Origin: Collinsella sp.
Lineage (GTDB): Bacteria; Actinomycetota; Coriobacteriia; Coriobacteriales; Coriobacteriaceae
Assembly: GCA_031292915.1 (NCBI GenBank)
Contig: JAUMSH010000011.1
Coordinates: forward strand, 13,809-77,808
Length of the DNA: 64,000 nt
Reading direction: 5' to 3'
Positions 7,592-17,094 of this stretch are shown piece by piece. Under the pieces are notes generated by a model. It was not told the origin of the DNA and ran no database searches. It saw nothing but the letters and a program-made list of their open reading frames with translations. Position numbers and translations under genes: made by a program. Position 1 is the stretch's first letter; each line of letters begins with the position of its first letter.

Positions 7592-10198
7592 GTGGCTGTC
7601 ACGTACAAAGGTCTGACTATCAAGTTCGGCGGAGATACGACCGAGTTGCAGGGCGCATTGAAGAGTGTGCAGAGCACGGCGAAGGATACGCAGGGCGCGT
7701 TGAAGGACATCAATCGCGCCCTGAAATTCGACCCCGGCAACACGGATTTGCTCGTTGAGAAGGAAAAACTTCTCAATCGAGCATACGGCGAGACGAAAAC
7801 GAAGCTCGATGCATATAAAGCAGCGCTCGCGACACTTGATGAAAAGAAGCGGAGCGGCGCGGCACTCACCGAGCGCGAGGAAGCACAGTACTCGAGCCTT
7901 AAGGCTCAGATTGCCATTTGTGAGAACCAGCTCGAGAGCTATTCCGACGATTTGAAAAGCGTCAGCCGCGAAGCCCAAGCATCAAAGAGCAGCCTTTACC
8001 AGTTTGGTCAGACAATTCAGGACAACAGCGATAAGCTGGAAAAGGCCGGCAAGGGTCTAGAGACTGCCGGAAAGACGATTACCGGTGCCGTCACCGGCAC
8101 TGCTACCGCGCTTGTCGGTCTTGCCAGCAGCCAGGAAGAGCAGATCGAGCAGACGCATCAGCTGGACGCTGCCTGGAAGGACGCAGGAGGTACGTCCGAG
8201 CAGGCGCGAAGCTCCTATACCCTGTTTTATAAGTTACTTGGCGAAGAGGACACCGCGACCGAAGCCGCACAGAACCTGTCACGCTTGACCACTAACCAGC
8301 AGGAACTGGACAAGTGGAGCAACATCGCCGCAGGCTCGTTCTCCAAGTTCGGCGATGCATTGCCGCTTGAAAATCTCGTGGAAGCATCGCAAGAGACGGC
8401 GCACACCGGCACCGTCACCGGCGGTCTTGCCGATGCCCTCAACTGGGCAACGGCAAGCAACGAGCAGTGGAGCGCAGCACTCTCTGGCAACCATGCGGCA
8501 CAGCAGGCTTTCAACGACCAGATCGCTCAGGGCGCTACCAAAGAAGACGCTTTCAATGCGGCGCTTGCCGCCTGCGGTGACGAGCAGGAGCGCTCCTCGC
8601 TTATTACGCAGACACTCGATGGCCTTTACGGCAACATTGGCGAGACGTATCAAGAGACTAATAAGACGATGCTCGACACGCGCGAAGCGCAGGCCGAGCT
8701 AAACCAGAAGATGGCCGAAGCCGGCGAAGCGGCCATGCCCTTCAAGGAAAAGGCGCTCGAGCTTGGAACGACCTTGCTTGAGAAGGTAACGCCGGCGCTC
8801 GAGGGCGTTAGCGACTGGTACAAGTCCCTAACGCCAGAGCAGCAGGACATGGCAACCAACGTCGTTTTGGGGACGGTCGCGTTCGGCGGGCTCACAGCGG
8901 GCATCGGCAAGACGCTCCAAAAGGGCATCGAGATCGGCCAGACGTTCAAGGACGTTGCCGGCGGCTTCGCTTCCCTCGCAGACAAGTTCGGCGAGGGCGG
9001 CGGCGCTATAAGCACGGCTGCAACAGGCTTCGGCGGCATCGCCGAGAAAGCTGGCGGCTTGGCATCTACCCTTGGCGGCAAGCTCTCTACAGGGTGGACA
9101 TCGTTCACCGGATTGATCGCCGCAAACCCAATCTTGCTTGGCGTGGCTGCGGTTGCCGCTGCCGTCGCTGGCCTTACGTGGTTCTTCACCCAGACCGAGA
9201 CTGGTAAACAGCTCTGGTCTGATTTCACCGGCTGGATTTCAGAGAAATGGCAGGGCGTGCAGGATTTCTTCGCAGGCGTGCCGGAATTCTGGTCTGGGAT
9301 TTGGGACGGGATAACCGGAAAGGCCGAAGAGGCCAAGAACGGCCTTTCGGAAAAGTTCGAAGGCATAAGGCAAGGCGCGTCCGATGCTTGGGAGGGTTTG
9401 AAGACCAACGCGTCCGAAGCTTGGGAGAATCTGAAATCCGGATCATCTGAAAAATTCGGCGCTATCAGGGATTCAATCCAAACAGATATGAACACCGGCA
9501 AAATTGTCGGTTCTTCGGCTTCAAATGCCCTTAAAGCTGCCATGAACGGTGATTGGGACGCTGCGAAGTCGCAGGCCGGTATTGCCTTCCAGGCTATCCA
9601 AAGCAACATCCAGACGAAGATGAACAATGCGAAGGATAACGCGATAAACGCCGGAAACGCCATCGGTGAAAAGCTTGGCTTCCCGGGGCTTGGCAGCAAG
9701 GTCGCTGGCGTTTTCTCGAACATCAAGAGCAATATCACTTCTCCGATCAACGATGCATGGAACTTTGTCAGCAGCATCCCTGGCAGGATTCAGGGGGCGT
9801 TCAGCGGGATTCGCATCAGCTTGCCGCATATCAGCTTGCCGCATTTCCACGTCAGCTGGCGTGACATCGGTGGCGTTGTGGAACTGCCGTCCATCAGCGT
9901 CAACTGGTATGCAAAGGGCGCATCCTTCGACAAGCCTTCAATCATTGGCGTTGGCGAAGCTGGACTTGAGCACGTCGCGCCCGATGCAAAGCTGCGCACA
10001 AGCGTCAGAGAGAGTGTCGAGGCGGGTATTTCTCGCGTGCTCGACCGCATAAGCGGCGGCTTCGGTGGCGGAGCCCAGGTGAACGTGACCGTCAACGCCA
10101 CCGTTGCAAACAGCATGGACGCGTACACGACCGGTCAGCAGATCGGCGCTGGTATTGCCAGCAGGTTAAAGCAGAAGGGGGTGCCCGTTGGAGCTTAA
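7592..10198 (+). CDS. Tail tape measure protein
   Basis: 868-aa protein starting GTG 7592 after GAGGTGG. It sets tail length and is ejected with the DNA. The N-terminal 130 residues are largely helical and predicted to be coiled coil. Hydrophobic segments lie near residues 160-185 and 505-535 (AANPILLGVAAVAAAVAGLTW), and the later part carries charged helical repeats around SEKFEGIRQGASDAWEGLK. The C-terminal GVGEAGLEHVAPDAKL segment is common in short siphovirus tape measures. It overlaps the distal tail gene by 11 nt. Confidence 0.9.
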   Translation: MAVTYKGLTIKFGGDTTELQGALKSVQSTAKDTQGALKDINRALKFDPGNTDLLVEKEKLLNRAYGETKTKLDAYKAALATLDEKKRSGAALTEREEAQYSSLKAQIAICENQLESYSDDLKSVSREAQASKSSLYQFGQTIQDNSDKLEKAGKGLETAGKTITGAVTGTATALVGLASSQEEQIEQTHQLDAAWKDAGGTSEQARSSYTLFYKLLGEEDTATEAAQNLSRLTTNQQELDKWSNIAAGSFSKFGDALPLENLVEASQETAHTGTVTGGLADALNWATASNEQWSAALSGNHAAQQAFNDQIAQGATKEDAFNAALAACGDEQERSSLITQTLDGLYGNIGETYQETNKTMLDTREAQAELNQKMAEAGEAAMPFKEKALELGTTLLEKVTPALEGVSDWYKSLTPEQQDMATNVVLGTVAFGGLTAGIGKTLQKGIEIGQTFKDVAGGFASLADKFGEGGGAISTAATGFGGIAEKAGGLASTLGGKLSTGWTSFTGLIAANPILLGVAAVAAAVAGLTWFFTQTETGKQLWSDFTGWISEKWQGVQDFFAGVPEFWSGIWDGITGKAEEAKNGLSEKFEGIRQGASDAWEGLKTNASEAWENLKSGSSEKFGAIRDSIQTDMNTGKIVGSSASNALKAAMNGDWDAAKSQAGIAFQAIQSNIQTKMNNAKDNAINAGNAIGEKLGFPGLGSKVAGVFSNIKSNITSPINDAWNFVSSIPGRIQGAFSGIRISLPHISLPHFHVSWRDIGGVVELPSISVNWYAKGASFDKPSIIGVGEAGLEHVAPDAKLRTSVRESVEAGISRVLDRISGGFGGGAQVNVTVNATVANSMDAYTTGQQIGAGIASRLKQKGVPVGA

Positions 10199-10922
10199 GC
10201 GTAAGCGAAACCAAAGCGACAGCATTGTCTTCAACGGGCACGACCTGTCGAAGCTCGTCTACTGTAAGGTGCGCCGCCCAATCATGGCGGACGTTTCGGC
10301 GAGCTTCGAGGATGCGCCCGGGCGGCACGGCGAATACTTCAAGAACGTCCGCCGCTCCGGTTACGATTTGCAGATTGACATGTGGATTCGCACCGAGCAC
10401 CGGCGCGAGGTCGCAAAGGCGCGTCATGAGCTGGCGGCGCTGCTCTGGTCTGACGAGCCGGCGCCGCTTTATTTGCCTGATGACCCTACACGTTATTTGA
10501 TGGCGATTGTTAGCGGTGCAACCGACCTTGACGAGATCACCGACGATTGCCCGCAGGCAACCGTTACGTTCCACATTGGCGACCCCGACTATTACGGTCA
10601 GCATCGCCGGATGGACGTGAGCGGCGCGGCATCGTTCGCTGTCGGCGGCACGCTGCCTGCGGCGCTCACCGTGACGGCCAAGCCTGGCGCTTGCAGCTCT
10701 TGGCGCATCACCAACACCGACACCGGCGAGTTCGTCGAGGTTGTCCAGCCGTTGACGGCTTCGAGCGTGGTTCGGATGGATTTCGATAAAGAGCACGTGA
10801 CCGTTAACGGCTCTGTCGCTCAGCTCAACATCATGAGCGACTTTTTCAGTGTTAAAGACCGTGCGCACATCAAAATCTCTAGCGGTTCCGCGACGTTGCA
10901 ATGGGAGGAAAGATGGCTTTAA
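10188..10922 (+). CDS. Distal tail (Dit) protein
   Basis: 244-aa protein starting with TTG 10188 inside the end of the tape measure gene, behind AAGGGGG. The opening IVFNGHDLSKLVYCKVRRP and the later N-terminal ring-like domain match distal tail proteins of SPP1/TP901 type, which form the hub joining tail tube to the baseplate. Order (tape measure, Dit, Tal) supports this. The GGAGGAAAG near its 3' end is the ribosome binding site of the next gene. Confidence 0.8.
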   Translation: MELKRKRNQSDSIVFNGHDLSKLVYCKVRRPIMADVSASFEDAPGRHGEYFKNVRRSGYDLQIDMWIRTEHRREVAKARHELAALLWSDEPAPLYLPDDPTRYLMAIVSGATDLDEITDDCPQATVTFHIGDPDYYGQHRRMDVSGAASFAVGGTLPAALTVTAKPGACSSWRITNTDTGEFVEVVQPLTASSVVRMDFDKEHVTVNGSVAQLNIMSDFFSVKDRAHIKISSGSATLQWEERWL

Positions 10923-13672
10923 CCAAGAAGGTCAACTTCACCCGTTTCAGCCGTTTTGGCGCGAACCTCGGACGGCTCACCTACACCGCAGCGACCCATG
11001 AGGACGCCACGGACGGCACCGACGAGCTTAAGATCAGGTGCGAAGAGGATTTAGGCAAGGGGGAGTACCTTGTTTGGGTTGACCGCCAAGGCGTTGTGCA
11101 TGAACACATCGTTGATGAAATCGAGCGGCTGCACGATGACAGCGGCAAGCCATATACCAGCGTAACGTGCATCAACTCCATCAACGAGACGTGGGATGAC
11201 TATATCGAGGACAAGCGACCGTCCGGCAGCGTGGCTGTGGCGCTCACGTCAATACTCGCTGGCACACGTTGGGAAGTCGGCAACTGCGACCAACCAGGCA
11301 GCGCTTCGCATACCTTCTATCACGTAAAAGTCCGCGAGGGCTTGAGCGACCTGCTCAAAACATGGGGCGGCGAGCTTGAAACCGTCATCGAGACGGACGG
11401 TGTACAGGTCACACACCGATACGTGCGCGTGGTCGCGAAACGCGGAAACCAGCATAGTCCCAAGCGCTTTACGTGGACTAAAGACCTCATCAGTATCAAG
11501 CGCAAGACCGGCAGCGCGAATCCAAAGACGCGCGTTTACGGTTACGGCAAGGGCGTTGAGACCGATGGCGGCGGTTTTGGCCGGCGCTTGACTTTCGGCG
11601 ATATAAACGGCGGCAAGAATTACGTCGAGGATACCTCCGCGACCGAGGTTTGGGGGCATCCCGACGGCAACGGCGGCATCGCGCCCGCCGTGGACGTTTA
11701 CGTTAACGAGCAATGCGAGGACGCGGCGCAACTCCTTGCCGAGACGAATGACTACCTCGAGCAAGCCAAAACACCGACCGTCTCATACGAAGCAAGCGTG
11801 ATTGACCTGTTCGCTTTCGGTCGAGATTGGGAGAGCGTTGCCGTCGGCGATTGCGTGGCGATCATCGACAAGGGCTTCTCCGCTGCGGGAATCAGGCTCA
11901 AGGGGCGTGTCTCGAAGCTGACCCGCGACTTGGTGACCGGTGATGCCACGGTGGTGTTCGGCAACTTAACCGATGATCTGGCCGACATCTTTCAGTCAAT
12001 GGCTCAGCAGATCAAGAGCGGCAGCAATCAGCGGGCTAACTACGATGCGGCGGCTAGCACGTCCGTCTCGTGGCTCAACCAGCTCATGGCGGCGCTCAAC
12101 AAGGCGTTCAATTCCGTCGGCACCTACAAGGTCGAGACGTTCGAGCTTGGCGTGATCTACTCCAACGTGCCGTTGGATGCAGAAACAGGCTTTCCGCTCA
12201 AGGCAACCTCCGGCATGTGGGCGGTAAACATCAACGGCATGGGCATCCGCCTTGCCGCATCACTTACAAGCGACGGCCAATGGAATTGGCGAACGTTTAT
12301 AACCGGCGCACAGGTGAGCGCCGATTGCATCAACGCCGGGACGATGCGGGCAGACCGAATCCGCGCCGGCCTGCTCACCGACGAGGTTGGCGCGAACTAT
12401 TGGGACTTGGAGACAGGCGAATTCCAGCTTTCGCCAAATGCCAAATACGGCGATGGCGGCTGGACTGTCGATGGCGTTATCGAAGATCTGCACAGCGGAA
12501 TGACGCAGAACGGAAAACACATCGAGGCCCTTGGGGAAGACTTCCAGACAAGGAATAAGGAACTCGACGAGACGATAAGCAGCCTCGACAAGACGGTTGA
12601 CGACATCGCCAAAGACGGCATCGTCACCGAGGCGGAGAAAGCTGCCGTAAATAAGATTCTCCAGACCGTGCAGAAAGATAAAGAAGATCTATCTTCACAA
12701 CACAAATCGCTGTCGGCAAACAAAAACCTGCAGGTTCAGTTCAAGGCGCAAGTATTAGAGCCGAGGTACAACAAAGCGTTCGGCGAGGGCGGAGCGTTCG
12801 ATGTTCTGATGTCAGCCATCTCGGATGTCACAAACTGCTCAACAGCCGAGGCGCTGAATGCCGCCATGTCGGATTATAAGAGCGCCTATGAAAACTATTC
12901 ATCCGCAGTAACAGTCTACGCGGAGGTAGCGCGACAGGCGACGAGCATGATTGCGCAAGAGGTAGCTAAGACCGATGCGGAGAAACTTGTCGACAAGCTC
13001 GACGAGAGTCTCAAACAGCAAGAGATCTTCAATCGCCTTACCAACAACGGAGCAAACAAAGGCATTTACATGTCCAGCGGCGATCTGTACATCAATGCGA
13101 CATACCTCAAGAGTGGAACTATCGGCGACGGTCAGAGGAAGAACTACTGGAATCTGACGAGCGGCTATTTCCAGACAACCTATGGTGTCATCGGCGGGCT
13201 ATCAATCGATAACAACAAATTGTATAGATATAAGCTTACGCTCGATTCGAACACCTCTGGTCTCTACATAGGTACAGACGGTTTCAGCGTCGGCGGCGGC
13301 ACCTGCTACACAGCAATGGCAAACGGATACCTATACGGCGGCACAGCTGAGGACATTACGGGCTACGTCGGATTCAACAACTACAACACCAAGTCCAAGG
13401 TGTATGGCGCGCGTCTCGCTGGCAAAGGGTGCATTTGCCTTCTCACCGATGACTGGATCGGCGTCGGCGAATACAAAGACCGTGGCGAGTACGTCTCCTG
13501 TAAGACCGGCATGAGCGGCAGCGTCACGCTCGTCGGGAACCTGAAAAGCTCGTGGACAAATCTTCAACTGACCGGAACGTATAACGTGTCCGGCCTTTGC
13601 CAAAACCTGTCTATGACTTGGACAAATTGGACGATCACTTTCGACCATGGACTAATGATCACGTCGCTATAA
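10913..13672 (+). CDS. Tail-associated protein (Tal / prophage endopeptidase tail)
   Basis: 919-aa protein. ATG 10913 is chosen because GGAGGAAAG precedes it; an in-frame ATG at 10901 would include that site. Residues 1 to about 370 resemble the gp27-like tail hub of Tal proteins (IDKGFSAAGIRLKGRVSKLTRD is characteristic of the hub end). The middle has a helical stretch around 530-700, and the C-terminal 200 residues are Gly/Tyr-rich beta structure typical of receptor-contacting regions. No peptidase motif is evident, so it may be purely structural. Confidence 0.8.
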   Translation: MALTKKVNFTRFSRFGANLGRLTYTAATHEDATDGTDELKIRCEEDLGKGEYLVWVDRQGVVHEHIVDEIERLHDDSGKPYTSVTCINSINETWDDYIEDKRPSGSVAVALTSILAGTRWEVGNCDQPGSASHTFYHVKVREGLSDLLKTWGGELETVIETDGVQVTHRYVRVVAKRGNQHSPKRFTWTKDLISIKRKTGSANPKTRVYGYGKGVETDGGGFGRRLTFGDINGGKNYVEDTSATEVWGHPDGNGGIAPAVDVYVNEQCEDAAQLLAETNDYLEQAKTPTVSYEASVIDLFAFGRDWESVAVGDCVAIIDKGFSAAGIRLKGRVSKLTRDLVTGDATVVFGNLTDDLADIFQSMAQQIKSGSNQRANYDAAASTSVSWLNQLMAALNKAFNSVGTYKVETFELGVIYSNVPLDAETGFPLKATSGMWAVNINGMGIRLAASLTSDGQWNWRTFITGAQVSADCINAGTMRADRIRAGLLTDEVGANYWDLETGEFQLSPNAKYGDGGWTVDGVIEDLHSGMTQNGKHIEALGEDFQTRNKELDETISSLDKTVDDIAKDGIVTEAEKAAVNKILQTVQKDKEDLSSQHKSLSANKNLQVQFKAQVLEPRYNKAFGEGGAFDVLMSAISDVTNCSTAEALNAAMSDYKSAYENYSSAVTVYAEVARQATSMIAQEVAKTDAEKLVDKLDESLKQQEIFNRLTNNGANKGIYMSSGDLYINATYLKSGTIGDGQRKNYWNLTSGYFQTTYGVIGGLSIDNNKLYRYKLTLDSNTSGLYIGTDGFSVGGGTCYTAMANGYLYGGTAEDITGYVGFNNYNTKSKVYGARLAGKGCICLLTDDWIGVGEYKDRGEYVSCKTGMSGSVTLVGNLKSSWTNLQLTGTYNVSGLCQNLSMTWTNWTITFDHGLMITSL

Positions 13673-13683
13673 GGAGGTATGGA

Positions 13684-13872
13684 ATGACCACGTACAGAGT
13701 TGAGAAGGATGGACTCTCGTTTTACGTCCAACCGCACATGCTCGATTACTACGCTGCGAGTGGCTATGCCATATACAAGACTGTAGAGGAAAGCGTCACA
13801 GACGTTGCCGCGGAAATCGCCGCGCTTGACGATTCGGCACCGATTGTGGAGGAAGTGAAGGTCAATGGATAA
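13684..13872 (+). CDS. Small phage baseplate-region protein, unknown function
   Basis: 62-aa acidic protein starting at ATG 13684 after AAGGAGGTATGGA. Upstream in-frame starts would lie inside the preceding gene. The middle (HMLDYYAASGYAIYKTVEE) is amphipathic. Similar short proteins occur between Tal and fibre genes in Gram-positive siphoviruses. I do not recognise a domain. It overlaps the next gene by 8 nt, so the two are coupled. Confidence 0.65.
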   Translation: MTTYRVEKDGLSFYVQPHMLDYYAASGYAIYKTVEESVTDVAAEIAALDDSAPIVEEVKVNG

Positions 13873-14335
13873 AGGAATCGAATCTCTGGCAACCGCGCTC
13901 GGTGCCAGCGTTACGGAAAGCAAGCAGAGCATCGAAATCGAGAACATCATCCCCGATGAATATAGCAATACCCAGATGGAGCAGATGCTTATTGCGCTCG
14001 AGCCGCTTCTTGACCGCCGCGACATCGTAGGCTATGCCGCCGCACGTAATACGAGGGTGTTGCGTGCGGAGGCGCTTGAGTACCTAAAACGCCGCGATGA
14101 GCTCATCGCGCAGTACGGCGAACCTGAACTTGGCGATGATGGGCTTCCCACCGGTCGCACGCAGCTTCGCATCGGTTCAGACGAGCACAAGGCTTTCTGC
14201 CGCGAAATCGAGATGTACGCAAACATCAAGCATCGACCCAACCTGTTCAAGATTGCCTATGCCGACGCGATCGGAAAGATGACAGGAAACGAGATTTTGG
14301 CGTGCGAGTGGATGCTGGTCGACGGTGATGCTTAA
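13865..14335 (+). CDS. Phage protein of unknown function
   Basis: 156-aa protein, ATG 13865, overlapping the previous ORF. It is mostly helical and charged (ALEPLLDRRDIVGYAAARNTRVLRAEALEYL; SDEHKAFCREIEMYANIKHRP), with no signal peptide or membrane segment. It lies between the tail-associated protein and the BppU-like gene and ends in TAATG overlap with the latter. A structural or fibre-chaperone role is possible but not shown. Confidence 0.6.
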   Translation: MDKGIESLATALGASVTESKQSIEIENIIPDEYSNTQMEQMLIALEPLLDRRDIVGYAAARNTRVLRAEALEYLKRRDELIAQYGEPELGDDGLPTGRTQLRIGSDEHKAFCREIEMYANIKHRPNLFKIAYADAIGKMTGNEILACEWMLVDGDA

Positions 14336-15141
14336 TGAACACTCAGACTATCGAGCTTGACATCGACAAGCGCGGATGCGGCAACAACTGCATCCGAATC
14401 GCCCAGGGCGAGGGCGGCGGAACGACCATCAAGGCGCTTATCTACGACAACGGCGGCGAGCTGTCTTTGTCTGGGTACAGCGCCTTTTTGGTTGCCCGAT
14501 TGCCCGACCGAATCCACTATTACCGTGGCAGCGCCACGGTCAGCGGCAATACGATCACCTACGTTTGCGATGAATCCAAGCTCGCAAGCGTTCCCGGCTA
14601 CACCGACGAAGCCTATTTCGAAATCGTCAAGGACGATTTCCTTGCACAGACGGAGCGATTCGCCCTGGACATCCTGCGCAGCGCCAAAGAGGGTCAGCAA
14701 CCCGCGCAGTCTTGGGACAACGCGATTGATGACCTTATCAGGCGTGGAGAAAACGCCGCCACCAAGGGCGAACAGGCCGTCACTGACGCGGGCAGAGCGC
14801 TGAATAACGCCAACGCTGCGGTCAACATCTGCAAGAGCGCCACGGACGCGGCCAACACCGCGACGGGCAAGGCGAACGCCGCGACAAAGAGCGCCACAGA
14901 TGCAGCATCTGCGGCAAATACAGCCAAGACGAACGCCGACACCGCAACCAATGCGGCGAATGCCGCGACAAACGCGGCGAAAGCATCCAAGGACAGCGCG
15001 TATCAGGCGGCTGCGGACGCTCGTAAGGCGGCTGAGGAAGCTCGCGGCTCCGTGAGCGCGGACAGACAGTTTTATTTCAAGCGAATCACAGACGAGAACG
15101 GGGACACGCGCCCTGTTCTCGTCGATATGACAGTTAGTTAG
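14335..15141 (+). CDS. Upper baseplate (BppU-like) protein with Ala-rich coiled-coil stalk
   Basis: 268-aa protein. Residues 1 to about 125 form a beta-rich domain (IKALIYDNGGELSLSGYSAFLVARLP; YFEIVKDDFLAQTERFALDIL) like the N-terminal BppU domain of lactococcal-type baseplates. Residues about 130-240 are a degenerate Ala/Asn/Thr/Lys repeat (units such as NAATNAAKA and KSATDAA), expected to form a trimeric helical stalk. The gene ends 8 nt before the DGR-diversified fibre, so it probably holds that fibre on the baseplate. Confidence 0.7.
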   Translation: MNTQTIELDIDKRGCGNNCIRIAQGEGGGTTIKALIYDNGGELSLSGYSAFLVARLPDRIHYYRGSATVSGNTITYVCDESKLASVPGYTDEAYFEIVKDDFLAQTERFALDILRSAKEGQQPAQSWDNAIDDLIRRGENAATKGEQAVTDAGRALNNANAAVNICKSATDAANTATGKANAATKSATDAASAANTAKTNADTATNAANAATNAAKASKDSAYQAAADARKAAEEARGSVSADRQFYFKRITDENGDTRPVLVDMTVS

Positions 15142-15149
15142 GAGCTGGC

Positions 15150-16742
15150 ATGGACTATAACTTTCCGACCGATGAAGCGCTGAAAGACGGCCTTGCGTCC
15201 ATCGCAACAGCCATTGGCAAGCTTGCCGACGTGAAAGCTCTTGAGCGTGATGAAGCGACCGGACGATACAAAAACAGCGCAATCAAAGCAATGGTTGACA
15301 AGCATAAGACCGGGCTTATTTACACGTGGCGTGTTCCCGCTGGAAGCCCTACGGCGCTGATTCCCGTGAGCGCTGCGGCAAAGCGCCTTGCTGCGACAAA
15401 GTTCGTTGCCGCCACCGCAACCACTCCAGCCGTAGACCCATGTAATGCAGAGGGCGGGCCGTGGTTCCACGTCTCCGCGAACGCGGGTGCCGATCCCGAC
15501 GGCGCACCGTGGGTTGTCGCTATCGATTCGGTGGATTACGGTTTCTCGCGCATCGACAACAGTAAGGGGAACAACGTCTACGAGATTGCGCCTGTGGTGT
15601 GGCAGCTTTGGGAGCCGCTTGAAAACGGCGATGCCCTATGGTCTGTCTCCGACACGAAGTTCACCGGCGCCGCCGCGTGCCCGGATGCATACTTGCCTGA
15701 TGGAAGTCTGCGACCGTATATGCTTACGCCGTCATACCCTCTATCTATGGATTCGAATAACAACCCGCGCTCCATCTCGGGTATGCCGGTAAAGACGCGC
15801 ACGATCAGTCACGATTCGCTTATAGACATTACAAAGTGCGCCACGACGGGCTATGGCGGCATGAGCGCCTACGACCAGTGGTATATCAACTTTCACCAGC
15901 TCACCAAGACGCTTAACAAGTCCTCGCAGGTGGATTTTCAAGGCTGCTCAAACTTCAACGTACAGTTCCATCCTGTGATTGCCGAGAGCAATACAACGCG
16001 TATCGTCGTTGCCGCTTCAATCGCCGCTTCGCTGCCGGTTGGATGCGCCCTCATGTACGGAACCAGCAACGCGGCTTCTTGTCCCGACCGTGGCGCATCG
16101 AACGCCTATGACGTGTTCGATGCTGCGGTAGTTGAGGGCAAAGAGACGCTTGCGGAAGGCAACGTTGCCCTGCTGATGCGTGTTGCAAAAGCGTTCACCA
16201 CTACCACTGATACGTGGGTTCAAACTTCGCCGTGGAACACCGGCTCGACCGACGAGCTCGTGGGAGATGGACAGGTTGCCAATGATGGCAAACATCCGTT
16301 CAAGATCGGTGGCGTTGAGACAGCAACAGGTGCTTGGGAAGTCATGGGCTGCGCTCTGTTCATGAGCGATGGAACGGGCTTCGGAATCGCCGTGAACCCC
16401 GACAGCCGCAACGAGAAAAAGGGAGCTGTTGCCGACGGCGTTGTTGCAACTGCGGCGTGCATGCCGCTCAAAGAGGGCTACACGCTCAACTTGCAGATGG
16501 TGTGCGGCCTAATCCTCGAAAAGGATGTTGGCGGCTCCTCCACGACCGGCACGGGAGATTACTACTACGTCAACGTTAACGACCAAACCGTGAAGGGAAC
16601 TATTCGCGAGGTTCTGTTCCTCGGCTACCTGGGGGACGGCACGTGGGCTGGTCTTCGCTACGCGAGCGCGAACACGTGGTCTGGCGGGGCGAACTGGGAC
16701 GTCGCTTCCCGGCTTTCTGCCACCAGCCGCAGCCGGGGGTGA
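15150..16742 (+). CDS. DGR target: tail fibre / receptor-binding protein with variable C-terminus
   Basis: 530-aa protein starting ATG 15150 after TTAGGAGCTGGC. The N-terminal 50 residues are helical; the rest is beta-rich. The C-terminal part ends in a segment (AGLRYASANTW, GGANWDVASRL) like the C-type-lectin fold that DGR targets use to display variable residues. The last 110 bp before the final seven codons are the VR, matched by a template 217 bp downstream with changes only at template adenines. Ten residues therefore differ from the template-encoded version: Q to L, N to Y, R to G, K to W, N to S, R to W, R to G, N to D, I to V, Q to L. It most likely binds the host receptor at the tail tip. 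Confidence 0.9.
   Translation: MDYNFPTDEALKDGLASIATAIGKLADVKALERDEATGRYKNSAIKAMVDKHKTGLIYTWRVPAGSPTALIPVSAAAKRLAATKFVAATATTPAVDPCNAEGGPWFHVSANAGADPDGAPWVVAIDSVDYGFSRIDNSKGNNVYEIAPVVWQLWEPLENGDALWSVSDTKFTGAAACPDAYLPDGSLRPYMLTPSYPLSMDSNNNPRSISGMPVKTRTISHDSLIDITKCATTGYGGMSAYDQWYINFHQLTKTLNKSSQVDFQGCSNFNVQFHPVIAESNTTRIVVAASIAASLPVGCALMYGTSNAASCPDRGASNAYDVFDAAVVEGKETLAEGNVALLMRVAKAFTTTTDTWVQTSPWNTGSTDELVGDGQVANDGKHPFKIGGVETATGAWEVMGCALFMSDGTGFGIAVNPDSRNEKKGAVADGVVATAACMPLKEGYTLNLQMVCGLILEKDVGGSSTTGTGDYYYVNVNDQTVKGTIREVLFLGYLGDGTWAGLRYASANTWSGGANWDVASRLSATSRSRG
16610..16719 (+). repeat. DGR variable region (VR)
   Basis: 110-bp near-copy of the TR at 16827-16936 (offset 217). Mismatches are at VR 16615, 16626, 16632, 16644, 16645, 16666, 16677, 16686, 16698, 16701, 16714 and 16715; in every case the TR base is A and the VR base is T or G. 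There are no indels and no mismatch at TR C, G or T. Identity stops at both ends with non-adenine differences (16609 and 16720). This is the signature of adenine-directed mutagenic retrohoming. Confidence 0.96.
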
Positions 16743-16743
16743 A

Positions 16744-16777
16744 TCATGGCGTAGCCATGAGAGGGGGTTGACCCCCT
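16744..16777 (+). other. Two tight hairpins downstream of the VR (DGR target-recognition structure)
   Basis: Just after the fibre stop codon lies a perfect inverted repeat, TCATGGC-GTA-GCCATGA (16744-16760; 7-bp stem, 3-nt loop). A second follows, AGGGGG-TTGA-CCCCCT (16762-16777). In the Bordetella phage DGR a short hairpin/cruciform just beyond the VR is needed for efficient retrohoming; the first hairpin starts 24 nt after the VR. The second could also weaken transcription past the fibre gene. Confidence 0.7.
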
Positions 16778-16826
16778 TCTTTCTAGCAACAAACAGGGAT
16801 ACACGGTGAGGGCGGCGCTGGTGTCT

Positions 16827-16936
16827 GGTTCAGTTCCTCGGCAACCTGAGGGACGGCACGAAGGCTGGTCTTCGCTACGCGAACGCGAACACGAGGTCTG
16901 GCAGGGCGAACTGGAACATCGCTTCCCGGCAATCTG
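16827..16936 (+). repeat. DGR template region (TR)
   Basis: Invariant template in the non-coding gap between fibre gene and reverse transcriptase. It keeps AAC, AAG, AGG and CAA codons in the fibre reading frame, that is, adenines placed at codon positions 1 and 2, so that mutation changes residues and cannot create ochre or amber codons from AAC. Twelve of its adenines are changed in the VR copy. No protein needs to be made from it; it would be transcribed and reverse transcribed. Confidence 0.96.
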
Positions 16937-16974
16937 TCTATAAACAAGAACCAAAAGTTCTCGCACCGTGCCTA

Positions 16975-17004
16975 CCCGGCGCGTCTCTTTCTGACGCGAC
17001 CGGG
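16975..17004 (+). ncRNA. Structured spacer of the DGR RNA between TR and RT
   Basis: A strong stem: CCCGG (16975-16979) pairs with CCGGG (17000-17004), enclosing CGCGTC (16980-16985) with GACGCG (16993-16998) and a 7-nt pyrimidine loop. More pairing potential follows to about 17060. In studied DGRs the RNA 3' of the TR is structured and is bound by the RT complex to prime cDNA synthesis; this stretch is in the corresponding place. The role is inferred from position and folding only. Confidence 0.5.
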
Positions 17005-17094
17005 CTAGCCTGGCTCAACTGAGCGAAATTTGTCCGCAAGGCTCGCGGGCTAGTAGCCGCCTGGCGAAAGCTCGTATGACAGACAGAAAGAGCT

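Noticed and set aside
14800..15030. Tandem DNA repeat or CRISPR-like array
   Set aside because: The repetition is degenerate, in frame and explained by an Ala-rich coiled-coil stalk. No CRISPR array is visible anywhere in the window.
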